Positions 35,622-45,637 of a DNA stretch of 64,000 nucleotides are shown here, piece by piece (the first letter of the stretch is position 1; every line of letters begins with the position of its first letter). The translations under genes and the position numbers were made by a program. Under the pieces are notes generated by a model. That model saw nothing but the letters and a program-made list of their open reading frames with translations. It searched no databases and had not been told where the DNA came from. Source of the DNA: Hyphomicrobiales bacterium (lineage in GTDB: Bacteria; Pseudomonadota; Alphaproteobacteria; Rhizobiales; CAJQND01); contig JANQOW010000045.1 in the NCBI GenBank assembly GCA_028285595.1, positions 18,504 through 82,503 on the forward strand. The letters run 5' to 3'.

Positions 35622-36730
35622 TGGCTCCCTGCCGCAGATGCGCCCGCGCGGCGCTTTTGAACTTCAGGCAGCGGCAGATAAGGCACAACGCCCGAGCCAC
35701 CCTGACCACTTTCGATAATCACCTTGTTGGACTTCGACAGAACGTCTTCCATGGTCTCCAGGAAAAGCCGCTTTCTGGTCACGTCCTTGGCTTTTGCATA
35801 CTCCTCGTACACGGAGATGAAACGCTGCGCTTCACCATCTGCTTCCGCCACCACGCGGGCTTTGTAACCCTTGGCGTCTTCCACGATCTTGGAGGCTTCA
35901 CCACGTGCTTCACCTAAGAGCTTGTTGCGGTATTGCTCAGCTTCCCGGATGAACTTGTTCTGGTTCTGCTCGGCACGCTGCACTTCTTCAAAGGCATCGA
36001 TAACCGCGGGCGGGGGATCGGCTTTCTCAAGCTGCACGCCTGTGATCAGGATACCGGCATTGTAGGAATCAAGAGTATCTTGAATGAGCGTGGTCACCGC
36101 GTTTTGGGCCTCGAGGCGGCCTTGTGTCCGCACCTGGTCAGCCTTCGTGCGGCCAACCACTTCCCGCATAGCCGCTTCGGCAACGACGCGCACCAACTGT
36201 TCCGGCGCCCGGGTGTTGAAGAGATAGTCCCGTGCTTCTTTGATCTTCCACAGAACGGTAAAGCGAATGTCCACGATGTTCTGATCACCGGCCAGCATCA
36301 GCCCTTCCTGGGAGCCTGAGCTGACCCCGAAGTCGAGCTGGTTCACGGCCTGCACCTTGGGCGTTTCAACCGTTTCCACCGGCCACAAGATGAAATGCAA
36401 GCCCGGTGAGGTGGTGCGGCTGTATTCACCAAGTCTCAGCACCACGCCTTGCTCGTCCGGCTCGACAGTGTACACCGCATTAAATGCCCAGACGGCAGCA
36501 AGACCGAGCACGACCAGCAGGAACATGAAGCGGTTGGACCCGCCGCCTCCGCCGCCGCCACCCCCGCCGGGGATGATGTCCTTCAGCCGTTCCTGACCTT
36601 TCTTCAAAAGGTCTTCCAGATCCGGGGGTTGCGGGCCTTTGTTCCCGCCTGATCCGTTGGGTCCTTGACCCCAGGGCCCGCGGTTATCACCGCCACCCTG
36701 CCAGCCACCGCCTTGATTGCTCCACGGCAT
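35618..36730 (-). CDS. hflK: HflK, regulator of FtsH protease
   Basis: 370 residues. A Gly/Pro-rich N-terminal region (GGGWQGGGDNRGPWGQGP) precedes a run of nine consecutive glycines at about residues 56-64, broken only by one Ser near its end. A single membrane helix (FMFLLVVLGLAAVWAFNAVY) and the band-7 domain (VEPDEQGVVLRLGEYSRTT) follow. HflK is the partner of HflC in the FtsH-associated ring. First gene of the hflK-hflC-DUF2065-deg run. It is divergent from the M20 gene. Confidence 0.96.
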   Translation of the reverse strand: MPWSNQGGGWQGGGDNRGPWGQGPNGSGGNKGPQPPDLEDLLKKGQERLKDIIPGGGGGGGGGGSNRFMFLLVVLGLAAVWAFNAVYTVEPDEQGVVLRLGEYSRTTSPGLHFILWPVETVETPKVQAVNQLDFGVSSGSQEGLMLAGDQNIVDIRFTVLWKIKEARDYLFNTRAPEQLVRVVAEAAMREVVGRTKADQVRTQGRLEAQNAVTTLIQDTLDSYNAGILITGVQLEKADPPPAVIDAFEEVQRAEQNQNKFIREAEQYRNKLLGEARGEASKIVEDAKGYKARVVAEADGEAQRFISVYEEYAKAKDVTRKRLFLETMEDVLSKSNKVIIESGQGGSGVVPYLPLPEVQKRRAGASAAGSQ

Positions 36731-36990
36731 ATAAATTAATCCCTTTCAGACGTCGCCTTTTGGCCGACGCTCGCATGCTCGGCAGATCCGCTCTGCTTCC
36801 AGTTACCGCTCATATAGGAAAACGCAAGGCGCAAGTCCATGGATTACGGGAAAGAATGGACGTAAATTGTTCTCGTCCTTGCCTGCACAGCCCCCAGATT
36901 TTAGCGAAGACCTCTTGTGCTGTCCTGCACACATGCCGATACTGGCAACCCTCAACCGCCTCCTTACATTCACCTCCTGAAAGATGAAAC

Positions 36991-38160
36991 ATGCCGACGA
37001 TCAACAGGTTTGCCGATTTTCATGACGAGATTACCCAGTGGCGCCGCGATATTCATGCCCATCCTGAACTGCTGTTTGATGTCCATCGCACTGCCGGCAT
37101 CGTGGAGAGCAAACTGAAGGAATTCGGTGTCGATGAGGTCATCCCCGGCATCGCCCAAACCGGCGTTGTGGGGGTTATCCGCGGCAAAAACACCGGCAGT
37201 GGGAAGGTGATCGGCCTTAGAGCAGACATGGATGCGCTGCCGATCCAGGAAATCCGGGATCTGCCTCATAAATCGACCACCGACGGCAAGATGCATGCCT
37301 GCGGCCACGATGGCCACACGGCAATGCTGCTGGGAGCTGCAAAATACTTGAGCGAGACACGAAATTTTGATGGCACGGCCATCGTGATCTTCCAGCCTGC
37401 CGAAGAAGGCGGCGGCGGCGGCCAGGTGATGGTTCAGGAGGGCATGATGGAGCGCTTCGGTATCCAGGAAGTCTATGGCATGCACAATTCGCCGGGCCTG
37501 CGCGTCGGCCAGTTCGCCACCCGCCCCGGCCCGCTGATGGCCGCGGCGGACTTCTTCAGGCTGACAATCGAGGCCAAAGGCGGTCACGCCGCCCGCCCTC
37601 ATGCGTGCATCGATCCGATCATCGTTGCCTCTCACCTGGTGCAGGCGTTTCAAACCATTGTCTCGCGCAATGCGGACCCGATCGATTCCGCTGTGGTGTC
37701 GGTCACCACGATCGAGGCGGGGGACACCAACAACGTGATCGCCCAAACGGCCGAAATGAGCGGAACGGTGCGAACGTTGACGCCGGAGATGCGCGATCTT
37801 GTGGAACAGCGCATGGGCGAGCTCTGCGACCATATCGGCCCGGCATTCGGCGCCAAAATCGACTTCTTCTACGATCGGCAATATCCCATAACCGCCAATC
37901 ATCCCGAACAAACCGCATTTGCGGCCAGCGTGGCCCGCCAGATCGCCGGGGATGATAAAGTCAAGGACAACGCACCGCCCGTGATGGGCGGTGAGGATTT
38001 CTCCTTCATGCTGGAAGCACGACCAGGCTGTTTCGTGTTCGTGGGCCAGGGAGACACAGCAGGCCTGCATCATCCGGAATATGACTTCAACGATGAGATC
38101 ATCCCCATAGGCTGCTCATACTGGGCGCGCCTGGTGGAGACGGCTATGCCGGCAAGTTGA
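36991..38160 (+). CDS. M20 family amidohydrolase/aminoacylase
   Basis: 389 residues of the M20D group, which hydrolyses N-acyl amino acids, hippurate or indole-acetyl conjugates. Metal site pieces: HACGHDGHTAMLLGAA with the metal-binding Cys and His, the catalytic Glu pair in FQPAEEGGGGG, the dimerisation-domain FFRLTIEAKGGHAARPH, and the final His in GDTAGLHHPEYDFND. It begins a long same-strand run with an amidohydrolase, a LysE exporter and an oligopeptide ABC importer, so its likely substrates are imported peptides or acylated amino acids. The ribosome site is weak. Confidence 0.9.
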   Translation: MPTINRFADFHDEITQWRRDIHAHPELLFDVHRTAGIVESKLKEFGVDEVIPGIAQTGVVGVIRGKNTGSGKVIGLRADMDALPIQEIRDLPHKSTTDGKMHACGHDGHTAMLLGAAKYLSETRNFDGTAIVIFQPAEEGGGGGQVMVQEGMMERFGIQEVYGMHNSPGLRVGQFATRPGPLMAAADFFRLTIEAKGGHAARPHACIDPIIVASHLVQAFQTIVSRNADPIDSAVVSVTTIEAGDTNNVIAQTAEMSGTVRTLTPEMRDLVEQRMGELCDHIGPAFGAKIDFFYDRQYPITANHPEQTAFAASVARQIAGDDKVKDNAPPVMGGEDFSFMLEARPGCFVFVGQGDTAGLHHPEYDFNDEIIPIGCSYWARLVETAMPAS

Positions 38161-38173
38161 GGAGGACGTCCAC

Positions 38174-39424
38174 GTGAGCACCGTTCTGTTTCGCAATGCC
38201 ACGTTAGTGGATGGTACCGTCGATGAGGCCCGCGAGGGGTACAACCTGCTGGTGGAAGACGACCGAATCAAGGAGATCGCCGATGCGGCCATAAAGCCGC
38301 CCGCAGACACCAGAGAGATTGATCTGAAGGGCGCCACCTTAATGCCCGGGCTCATCGACGCCCATGTGCATGTGAAGGCCACCACGCTTGATCTGAAACG
38401 CCTGCAGGAAATGCCAACCTTCTATCTGTTTGCCGGCGCAGCACAGATCATGCGGGACATGCTGATGCGCGGCTACACAACCGTGCGCGACGCTGCCGGC
38501 GCGGACCGTGGCATGGCGGACGCGGTTGACCATGATCTGGTTGTCGGGCCAAAGCTTAAGGTCTCAGGCCTCGCTCTGTCGCAGACCGGGGGGCACTCCG
38601 ACATGCGCGCTGTCACGGAGTTCTCCACCGCGAGCAGCTGCGCCGAGCACGCAAGGACAGCCCAGCTTGGGCGCATAGCCGACGGGGTGGACGAATGCCG
38701 CAGAGCGGCACGCGATGAGCTCCGAAAAGGGGCACATCAGGTGAAGATCATGGCGAGCGGCGGGGTCGCCTCCCCCACCGATCCCATCCAAAACACCCAG
38801 TATTCCAAAGACGAGATCACCGCCATCGTGGAGGAGGCCAACGCCCATCACACCTATGTAATGGCTCACGCCTACAGTGCTCCCGCCATCCGCCGGGCGG
38901 TGGAATGCGGGGTCCGGAGCATTGAACACGGCAACCTGATTGACGCAGAGACCGCCGCATTCATGGCGCAGAAGGATGCGTTTCATGTCCCCACCAACAT
39001 CACTTACTTCGCCCTCAACAAGCACGGGCGCGAGTTCGGCTTGCCGGAGGTTTCCATTCAGAAGCTGGGGGAGATCGTGGACGCCGGCCTGCGGGCCGTT
39101 GAACTCAGTCGTGATGCGGGCGTCAAAATCGGCCATGGCACCGACCTTCTGGGCCCGTGCCACAAGTATCAGTGTGATGAGTTTTCGCTGAAAGCCGAGG
39201 TATTGGGCAATCACGGTGCCATCAGATCGGCCACCATCACCAACGCTGAGCTGCTTGAACAGGAAGATGAAATTGGCAAACTGGCCCCGGGCTACAAAGC
39301 GGATCTGATCGTGGTGCGGGGCAACCCGCTGGCCGATATCGGCTTTCTCGAACAGGAAGCTGCCCACATCGCTCTGGTCATGCGGGACGGAAAGATCTTC
39401 AAAGACGAACCTTTGGTGGCATAA
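38174..39424 (+). CDS. Metal-dependent amidohydrolase (Xaa-Pro/imidazolonepropionase-like)
   Basis: 416 residues. Amidohydrolase-barrel ligands: HxH in LIDAHVHVKA, Lys in HQVKIMASGGV, His in YVMAHAYSA, His in RSIEHGNLI and Asp in IGHGTDLLG. This set matches the dipeptidase/carboxypeptidase-like branch (COG1228). The start is a GTG at 38174 preceded by a near-perfect GAGGAGG that overlaps the stop of the M20 gene, so the two are coupled. Together they suggest stepwise removal of acyl and dipeptide groups. Confidence 0.87.
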   Translation: MSTVLFRNATLVDGTVDEAREGYNLLVEDDRIKEIADAAIKPPADTREIDLKGATLMPGLIDAHVHVKATTLDLKRLQEMPTFYLFAGAAQIMRDMLMRGYTTVRDAAGADRGMADAVDHDLVVGPKLKVSGLALSQTGGHSDMRAVTEFSTASSCAEHARTAQLGRIADGVDECRRAARDELRKGAHQVKIMASGGVASPTDPIQNTQYSKDEITAIVEEANAHHTYVMAHAYSAPAIRRAVECGVRSIEHGNLIDAETAAFMAQKDAFHVPTNITYFALNKHGREFGLPEVSIQKLGEIVDAGLRAVELSRDAGVKIGHGTDLLGPCHKYQCDEFSLKAEVLGNHGAIRSATITNAELLEQEDEIGKLAPGYKADLIVVRGNPLADIGFLEQEAAHIALVMRDGKIFKDEPLVA

Positions 39425-39588
39425 AAAAGACCAACAGACCGAAACAGGCGATTGAACTTTAGGCCCAAGGCCGGATAGACTTGCTACCGGAAGTATTGTC
39501 CGAGTGAGGGCTTGGACCTTGGGCTTCGCACAGCGAGGGGATTATATTGCAGCACTCACCGATGTTTAACGCGTAAGGATCAAGTACC

Positions 39589-40221
39589 GTGGATCTTGCA
39601 ACGCTCGTCAGTTTCACCGTGATTGCTGCGCTCCTGGTGATATCGCCCGGCCCCAACGGCGTGCTGGTTGCCAAAACAGTGCCCACTTCGGGCAAGGCGG
39701 CCGGGTTTGCGAACGTGGCTGGCTTTGTCAGCGCTTTCTATCTGCACGGAGCCCTCTCCGTGCTGGGCATCTCGATCATACTCGTCCAGTCAGCCCAGGC
39801 GTTCTTCGTGATTAAGATGCTGGGGGCTGCCTATCTGTGCTGGATCGGGCTTAAAGCGCTCTGGGATGCCTGGAAGGGCGTCGGCGCAGCTCAGACCGTG
39901 GCGCCGGCGAAGCGGCAACGCACCCTTGCCAAGGCCTTTGCGGAAGGCTTTCTCACCAACGCGCTCAATCCGAAAGTGTCCATGTTCTACCTGGCCGCTT
40001 TTCCCCAGTTCATTTCACAGACGCAAGGGGCAATCGGCGCGTCTTTCGTCTTGGTGTTCATTCATTCCATGCTGAACCTCATATGGTTTTCAGCCATGGT
40101 CATGCTATTTGCGCGCCTCACAGGCGCCGCCCGCAACCTCACATTTCAGCGCTGGCTGAAAGGGGTCACGGGCATGGTGTTCATTGGCTTTGGGGCTAAG
40201 CTTGCCTCAATGAAGCCATAA
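39589..40221 (+). CDS. LysE-family amino-acid exporter
   Basis: 210 residues, about six membrane helices. The signature VISPGPNGVLVAKTVP at the start and FLTNALNPKVSMFYLAAFPQF in the middle are those of the RhtB/LysE family, which exports amino acids or derivatives to avoid overload. A GTG start with GGAT upstream. Its place between peptidase-like hydrolases and a peptide importer fits export of excess amino acids released inside the cell. Confidence 0.9.
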   Translation: MDLATLVSFTVIAALLVISPGPNGVLVAKTVPTSGKAAGFANVAGFVSAFYLHGALSVLGISIILVQSAQAFFVIKMLGAAYLCWIGLKALWDAWKGVGAAQTVAPAKRQRTLAKAFAEGFLTNALNPKVSMFYLAAFPQFISQTQGAIGASFVLVFIHSMLNLIWFSAMVMLFARLTGAARNLTFQRWLKGVTGMVFIGFGAKLASMKP

Positions 40222-40274
40222 GGAAACAGGTTTCGTGACAAACAGATCATCTAACTGAAACAGGGAGTAACTAG

Positions 40275-41876
40275 ATGAAACACGCTAAAACCGCGCTCCG
40301 CGCCGCACTGGCCGGTGGCCTGATGTTGGGCGCTGCCTCTGCGGCCAACGCGGAGACCTTCAAGTGGGCTTTCCAGGGCGACCTGCAAACCCTTGACCCG
40401 CATGGTCTTTTTGAAACCATGACACTCGGCTTCCAGCGCAACATCTATGAGGGTCTTGTGGCCCGTAACGACAAGATGGAGATGGAAGGCGCGCTGGCGG
40501 AAAGCTGGGAAAACACCGAGCCCACCACCTGGCGCTTCAAACTGCGCCAGGGCGTGAAATTCCACGACGGCAGCGACTTCAAAGCCGACGATGTGGCCTT
40601 CTCGGTAGAGCGCCTGCGCACCGAAGGCTCCGACATGAAAGTGGTGGCGGCTCTTATCAAGGAAGCCAAGGTGATCGACGATTACACCATCGATCTGATC
40701 ACCCCGTCCCCGAACCCGATTCTGCCTCTGCAGCTTGAAATCTTCTACATCATGGACAAGCAGTGGGCCGAAAAGAACAAGGCCGTGGCCGCCACCAACG
40801 TGAAGGGCGGCGATGAAGGCAACTTTGCCAACCTCAACGCCAACGGCACCGGTCCGTTCATCGTCAAAGAACGTCAGTCGGGCGTGAAAACCGTGCTCAC
40901 ACGCAACCCCAATTACTGGGGCACCATCCCGACCAACGTCACCGAGGCGATCTTCACACCGATCGACCAGGACGCCACCCGCGTGGCCGCGCTTATCTCC
41001 GGCAACGTGGACATGGCCTATCCGATCCCGGTTCAGGACTGGAAGCGTCTGGAAGACGCCTCCGGCGTAAAGCCGCTCACCGGACCGGAAGCCCGCACCA
41101 TCTTCTTGGGCTTCGACCAGTTGCGTGAAGAGCTCACAACCTCGAACATCAAGGGCAAGAACCCGTTCAAGGATGTGCGCGTGCGCAAGGCCTTCATGCA
41201 GGCCATCAACATTGATGCCATCAAAGCCAAGGTGATGCGCGGCGCTGCAACGCCGACCGGCCTGATGGTGGCCCCGCAGATCAACGGCTTCAACAAGTCG
41301 ATGAACACGCGGCTGCCTTACGATGTGGAAGCGGCCAAGAAACTGATGGCTGACGCCGGCTATGCAGACGGCTTTGAAGTCACCATGGATTGCCCGAACA
41401 ACCGCTACGTTAACGACGAGAAGATCTGCCAGGCCTCAGCCTCCATGCTGGCCAAGATCAACGTCAAGGTGAACCTTCTGGCCCAGCCCAAGTCGAAATA
41501 TTTCGGCAAGGTGCTGGCTCAGAACAACTATGACACCAGCTTCTTCCTTTTGGGCTGGACCCCGTCCACCTTTGACAGCCACAACCCGATCGCTTCGCTG
41601 ATCGCCTGCCGTGGCGGCGAAGACAAGCTGGGCGCCTTCAACCTGGGCGGCTATTGCAACCCGAAGATCAATGAGTTGGCTGCCAAGATCCAGTCGGAAA
41701 CCGACCAGGAAAAACGCCAGGCCATGATCGACGAGGCCTTCAAGATCCACCAGGACGAAGTGGGCCACATTCCTCTTCACCAACAGCCTCTGTCGTGGGG
41801 TGTCTCCGACAAGGTTGAAGTGGTGCAGCGTCCGGACAACGTGTTCGACCTGCGCTACGCGGTCGTGAAGAAGTAA
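40275..41876 (+). CDS. ABC transporter substrate-binding protein, peptide/nickel type (SBP_bac_5)
   Basis: 533 residues. Signal peptide MKHAKTALRAALAGGLMLG ending at ANA. The mature protein starts ETFKWAFQGDLQTLDPHG and has TWRFKLRQGVKFHDGSDF, both family hallmarks of DppA/OppA-type proteins. GGGAG precedes the ATG. It is followed by a hairpin terminator and then two permeases and the ATPase. Usually the binding protein is made in excess by such partial termination. The ligand could be di- or oligopeptides or a related small molecule. Confidence 0.93.
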   Translation: MKHAKTALRAALAGGLMLGAASAANAETFKWAFQGDLQTLDPHGLFETMTLGFQRNIYEGLVARNDKMEMEGALAESWENTEPTTWRFKLRQGVKFHDGSDFKADDVAFSVERLRTEGSDMKVVAALIKEAKVIDDYTIDLITPSPNPILPLQLEIFYIMDKQWAEKNKAVAATNVKGGDEGNFANLNANGTGPFIVKERQSGVKTVLTRNPNYWGTIPTNVTEAIFTPIDQDATRVAALISGNVDMAYPIPVQDWKRLEDASGVKPLTGPEARTIFLGFDQLREELTTSNIKGKNPFKDVRVRKAFMQAINIDAIKAKVMRGAATPTGLMVAPQINGFNKSMNTRLPYDVEAAKKLMADAGYADGFEVTMDCPNNRYVNDEKICQASASMLAKINVKVNLLAQPKSKYFGKVLAQNNYDTSFFLLGWTPSTFDSHNPIASLIACRGGEDKLGAFNLGGYCNPKINELAAKIQSETDQEKRQAMIDEAFKIHQDEVGHIPLHQQPLSWGVSDKVEVVQRPDNVFDLRYAVVKK

Positions 41877-41888
41877 CCGAAACGAGAC

Positions 41889-41925
41889 GAGCCGGGCCGC
41901 CCCTAACGGACGGCCCGGTTCTTTT
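41889..41925 (+). terminator. Intercistronic hairpin between binding protein and permease
   Basis: GAGCCGGGCCG pairs with CGGCCCGGTTC around an 11-base loop and is followed by TTTTC. It sits 13 bases after the binding-protein stop and before the permease start. It probably lets most transcripts end there. Confidence 0.75.
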
Positions 41926-41951
41926 CATAAGTTTGCGTATCTCCTGACCCC

Positions 41952-42938
41952 ATGATCACCTTCATCATCCAGCGCGTTCTGCAGTCCATCCTCGTGATGC
42001 TGACGGTTGCGCTCATCGCGTTCGGTCTGTTCCGCTACGTTGGCGATCCGATCAACAACATGGTCGGCCAGGACACCACCATCGAAGAACGCGCCGAATT
42101 GCGTGAGCGCTTAGGCCTGAACGATGCCTTCATGGTGCAGTTCGGGCGTTTTGCCGCCAATGCGGCGAAGGGCGAGTTCGGCTTTTCCTATCAGCACCGG
42201 CGCCCGGTCTCAGAGCTGATCGCCGAGCGCCTGCCGGCCACCCTGGAGCTCTCCTTGGTCTCGGCCATTCTGGCCCTGGTCATCGGCATTCCCATGGGGG
42301 TCTACACCGCGATCCGGCGCAACGGGGCCATGTCCCATGCCTTCATGACCCTGTCGCTCATAGGCATCTCGCTGCCCACCTTCCTGATCGGCATATTGCT
42401 GATCTTGTTCTTCGGCGTGATCTTGCGCTGGCTGCCCACGTTCGGGCGCGGCGATGTGGTGGAGATCGGCTGGTGGACCACCGGCTTCCTCACCGCCTCG
42501 GGCCTTAAATCGCTGATCATGCCGGCCATCACGTTGGCGCTCTTCCAGATGACCTTGATCATGCGCCTGGTGCGCGCCGAAATGCTGGAAGTGCTGCGCA
42601 CCGACTTTGTGAAGTTCGGCCGCGCACGAGGCCTTCCCGACCGTTATGTGCATTTCGTGACCGCCTTGAAGAACACGCTGGTGCCGGTGATCACCATCAC
42701 GGGCCTGCAACTGGGCTCTATCATTGCGTTCGCCATCATCACCGAAAGCGTCTTCCAGTGGCCGGGCATGGGGCTTTTGTTCATTCAGGCCATCGGCGAG
42801 GTGGATATCCCCGTCATGGCGGCCTACCTGGTGCTGATTGCTTTCTTCTTCGTGGTGATCAATCTGATTGTCGATGTGCTCTACTATGTGGTGGATCCGC
42901 GCCTGCGCGTCGACCGGGCCGGAAGCGGGGGGCACTAG
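41952..42938 (+). CDS. ABC transporter permease, DppB/OppB type
   Basis: 328 residues. The opening MITFIIQRVLQSILVMLTVALIAF and the EAA-like loop VRAEMLEVLRTDFVKFGRARG (cut: LRTDFVKFGRARGLPDRYV) are typical of the first permease of peptide importers. About six membrane helices. Its stop is immediately followed by the ATG of the second permease, so both are translated together in equal amounts. Confidence 0.93.
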   Translation: MITFIIQRVLQSILVMLTVALIAFGLFRYVGDPINNMVGQDTTIEERAELRERLGLNDAFMVQFGRFAANAAKGEFGFSYQHRRPVSELIAERLPATLELSLVSAILALVIGIPMGVYTAIRRNGAMSHAFMTLSLIGISLPTFLIGILLILFFGVILRWLPTFGRGDVVEIGWWTTGFLTASGLKSLIMPAITLALFQMTLIMRLVRAEMLEVLRTDFVKFGRARGLPDRYVHFVTALKNTLVPVITITGLQLGSIIAFAIITESVFQWPGMGLLFIQAIGEVDIPVMAAYLVLIAFFFVVINLIVDVLYYVVDPRLRVDRAGSGGH

Positions 42939-43904
42939 ATGGCAGACACTGAGGCAACCCCCACCCCGGCAACACAATCACCGTCATCATCGTCAAGCTG
43001 GCTCACCAGAACGCTCGACAGCGACATCTGGTACAGCTTCTGCCGCTCGCCGCTGACCATCGCTTCGGCGGTGATGACGCTATTGTTCTTCTTCGGCGCC
43101 GCCTTTGCGCCCCTCGTGGCCCCTTACAATCCGTTTGATCTGGCCTCCATCGACATCATGGACGCAAGCCTGCCCCCCTTCTGGCAGGAGGGCGGTGATA
43201 TCCGCTTCTGGCTCGGCACCGACGACCAGGGCCGCGATATGTGGTCCACCATCATCTTCGGGGCCCGGGTCTCGCTATTCGTCGGCTTTGCCTCGGTCAT
43301 CTTCTCCATCATCATGGGAGTGGGCCTCGGCCTCATCAGCGGCTATGTGGGCGGCCGTCTCGATGCGCTGATCATGCGCATTGCCGACATCCAGCTCTCC
43401 TTCCCGGCCATCCTGATCGCGCTTCTGATCGACGGTGTCGCCCGCTCCGTCCTGCCGCGCACCATGCACGAGGAGCTCGCCTTCTACGTCCTGATCTTCG
43501 CCATCGGCATTTCCGGCTGGGTGCAGTATGCCCGCACCGTGCGCGGCTCCACCCTGGTGGAGAAGAACAAGGAATATGTGCAGGCCGCCCGGGTCATCGG
43601 CATCGGCCCTACGGTCATCCTCCTGCGCCATATCCTGCCCAATGTGACCGGCCCCGTCTTGGTGATCGCCACCATTCATCTGGCCATTGCCGTCATCACC
43701 GAGGCCACCCTCTCGTTCCTCGGCGTCGGCGTCCCCCCCACAACGCCCTCGCTGGGCACCTTGATCCGGGTGGGCAACGACTTCCTGTTCTCCGGGGAAT
43801 GGTGGATAACCATCTTCCCGGGCATCGCCCTTGTTCTGCTGGTCCTGGCCATCAACCTGTTGGGTGACTGGCTGCGCGATGCCTTGAATCCAAAGCTGAG
43901 GTAA
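42939..43904 (+). CDS. ABC transporter permease, DppC/OppC type
   Basis: 321 residues. Hydrophilic Ser/Thr-rich N-terminus, then the OppC-like WLGTDDQGRDMWSTIIFGAR stretch (family: GTDxxGRD) and the EAA loop VEKNKEYVQAARVIGIGP. ATG starts directly after the preceding stop, with a G-run ribosome site inside it. Partner of the DppB-like permease. Confidence 0.93.
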   Translation: MADTEATPTPATQSPSSSSSWLTRTLDSDIWYSFCRSPLTIASAVMTLLFFFGAAFAPLVAPYNPFDLASIDIMDASLPPFWQEGGDIRFWLGTDDQGRDMWSTIIFGARVSLFVGFASVIFSIIMGVGLGLISGYVGGRLDALIMRIADIQLSFPAILIALLIDGVARSVLPRTMHEELAFYVLIFAIGISGWVQYARTVRGSTLVEKNKEYVQAARVIGIGPTVILLRHILPNVTGPVLVIATIHLAIAVITEATLSFLGVGVPPTTPSLGTLIRVGNDFLFSGEWWITIFPGIALVLLVLAINLLGDWLRDALNPKLR

Positions 43905-43911
43905 CGCGTCC

Positions 43912-45624
43912 ATGTCCTTGCTTGATATCAAAGATATGCGCGTGGAGTTCCCCAGCCGCCGGGGGCATGTGGTGGCCGTGCACAGCCTCACGCTCAGCGT
44001 GGAACCTGGCGAGATCCTCGGCGTGGTGGGCGAAAGCGGGGCCGGCAAGTCCACCATCGGCAATGCGGTCATTGGGCTCTTGGAGCCGCCCGGAGAGATG
44101 ACCGCCGGCGAGGTCTATCTGAAGGGCGAGCGCATCGACACCCTGGACGATGCGGAAAAGCGGCGCATCCGCGGCGCGCGGATCGGGATGATCTTCCAGG
44201 ACCCCCTCACCTCGCTCGACCCGCTCCAGACCATTGAGCGGCAGTTGGTGGACACCATCCAGATGCATCTGGACATGGACCAGGCCAAGGCGCGCGCCCG
44301 GGCGGTGGAGCTTCTGGACGCGGTGGGCATTCCGGACCCGGATGTAAGAATTGAGCAATATCCTCACCAGTTTTCCGGCGGCATGCGCCAGAGGGTGGTG
44401 ATCGCACTGGCGCTCTGCGCCGATCCTGAGCTCATCATCGCCGATGAACCCACCACCGCGCTCGATGTGTCCGTGCAGGCCCAGATCCTCGATCTCATGA
44501 AAGGCCTCTGCCGCGACCGCAATGTGGGCATGATCCTCATCACTCACGATATGGGCGTGATCGCCGAGACGGCCGACCGGGTCTGTGTGATGTATCGCGG
44601 CCGGGTGATGGAAACCGGCAAGACCGAGCAGATCATGGGTACCCCGAACCACGATTATACCAAGAGCCTGATTTCCGCCGTACCGCGCCCTGAACGCCGC
44701 CTCCACCGCTTTCCGCTGGTCACCTACATCGAAGACGCCAAAGAGCTGGGCGACAGCTTCGATCTCTCCACCCATTGGCTCGGCCAGTCACGCGATTATG
44801 AAGGCGAAGGCGGCGAGCTGCTGCAGGCAGACAATCTGCACATGCGCTTCGTCACTCGTCATTCCTTCTTCGCCAAGCATCGGCTGTATCTGGATGCGGT
44901 GGACGATGTGTCCTTCAAAATCAAAACCGGCGAGGTGTTTGGCCTTGTGGGCGAATCCGGCTCCGGCAAGTCCACGGTGGCGCGCATGATCACCGGCATA
45001 TACACGCCCACCGGCGGCACCATTCGATTTGCCGGCACCGATCTGACAGCCTTAAAAACCCGCAAGGAAGCAGCCCCCTGGCGACGCCAGATGCAGATGA
45101 TCTTCCAGGACCCCTTCTCGTCCCTCAATGGCCGCATGCGGGTCCGTGACATCATTGCCGAGCCGATCCATTTCCACAAAATGGCGTCGTCCAAGGACGA
45201 AGCAATCCAGATTGTGCATGACCTGCTTGAGGTGGTCGGTCTCGGAGCCGCGGCCGCCCAAAAGTTTCCCCATGAGTTTTCCGGCGGCCAACGTCAGCGC
45301 ATATCCATTGCCCGCGCGCTGGCCACGCGGCCACGCTTCCTGCTCTGCGACGAGCCCACATCGGCCTTGGACGTGTCTATCCAGGCCCAGGTATTGAACC
45401 TGCTGAAAGATCTACAGCAGGAGCTGGGGCTCACCATGCTGTTCATCAGCCACGATCTGCCCGTAATCCGCCAGATCTGTGACCGGGTGGGCGTGATGCG
45501 CCATGGCAAGTTGTTGGAGGTTGCCGAGACAGAGGCTCTCTTCGAAGACCCTCAGCACGACTACACCAAACATTTGCTGGATCTCATGCCGAAATTTGTA
45601 GGCTTCCGGGAGTTGACGGTCTAA
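43912..45624 (+). CDS. Fused double ABC ATPase, DppD-DppF type
   Basis: 570 residues containing two complete nucleotide-binding domains, which are separate subunits in E. coli Dpp. First half: Walker A GESGAGKST, signature FSGGMRQR, Walker B ELIIADEPTTALDV. Second half: Walker A GESGSGKST, signature FSGGQRQR, Walker B FLLCDEPTSALDV. Each half ends with the oligopeptide-type tail region (PNHDYTKSLISAVPRP; PQHDYTKHLLDLMP). It drives the importer. Begins 7 bases after the second permease. Confidence 0.94.
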   Translation: MSLLDIKDMRVEFPSRRGHVVAVHSLTLSVEPGEILGVVGESGAGKSTIGNAVIGLLEPPGEMTAGEVYLKGERIDTLDDAEKRRIRGARIGMIFQDPLTSLDPLQTIERQLVDTIQMHLDMDQAKARARAVELLDAVGIPDPDVRIEQYPHQFSGGMRQRVVIALALCADPELIIADEPTTALDVSVQAQILDLMKGLCRDRNVGMILITHDMGVIAETADRVCVMYRGRVMETGKTEQIMGTPNHDYTKSLISAVPRPERRLHRFPLVTYIEDAKELGDSFDLSTHWLGQSRDYEGEGGELLQADNLHMRFVTRHSFFAKHRLYLDAVDDVSFKIKTGEVFGLVGESGSGKSTVARMITGIYTPTGGTIRFAGTDLTALKTRKEAAPWRRQMQMIFQDPFSSLNGRMRVRDIIAEPIHFHKMASSKDEAIQIVHDLLEVVGLGAAAAQKFPHEFSGGQRQRISIARALATRPRFLLCDEPTSALDVSIQAQVLNLLKDLQQELGLTMLFISHDLPVIRQICDRVGVMRHGKLLEVAETEALFEDPQHDYTKHLLDLMPKFVGFRELTV

Positions 45625-45637
45625 AGTCTCTAATCCC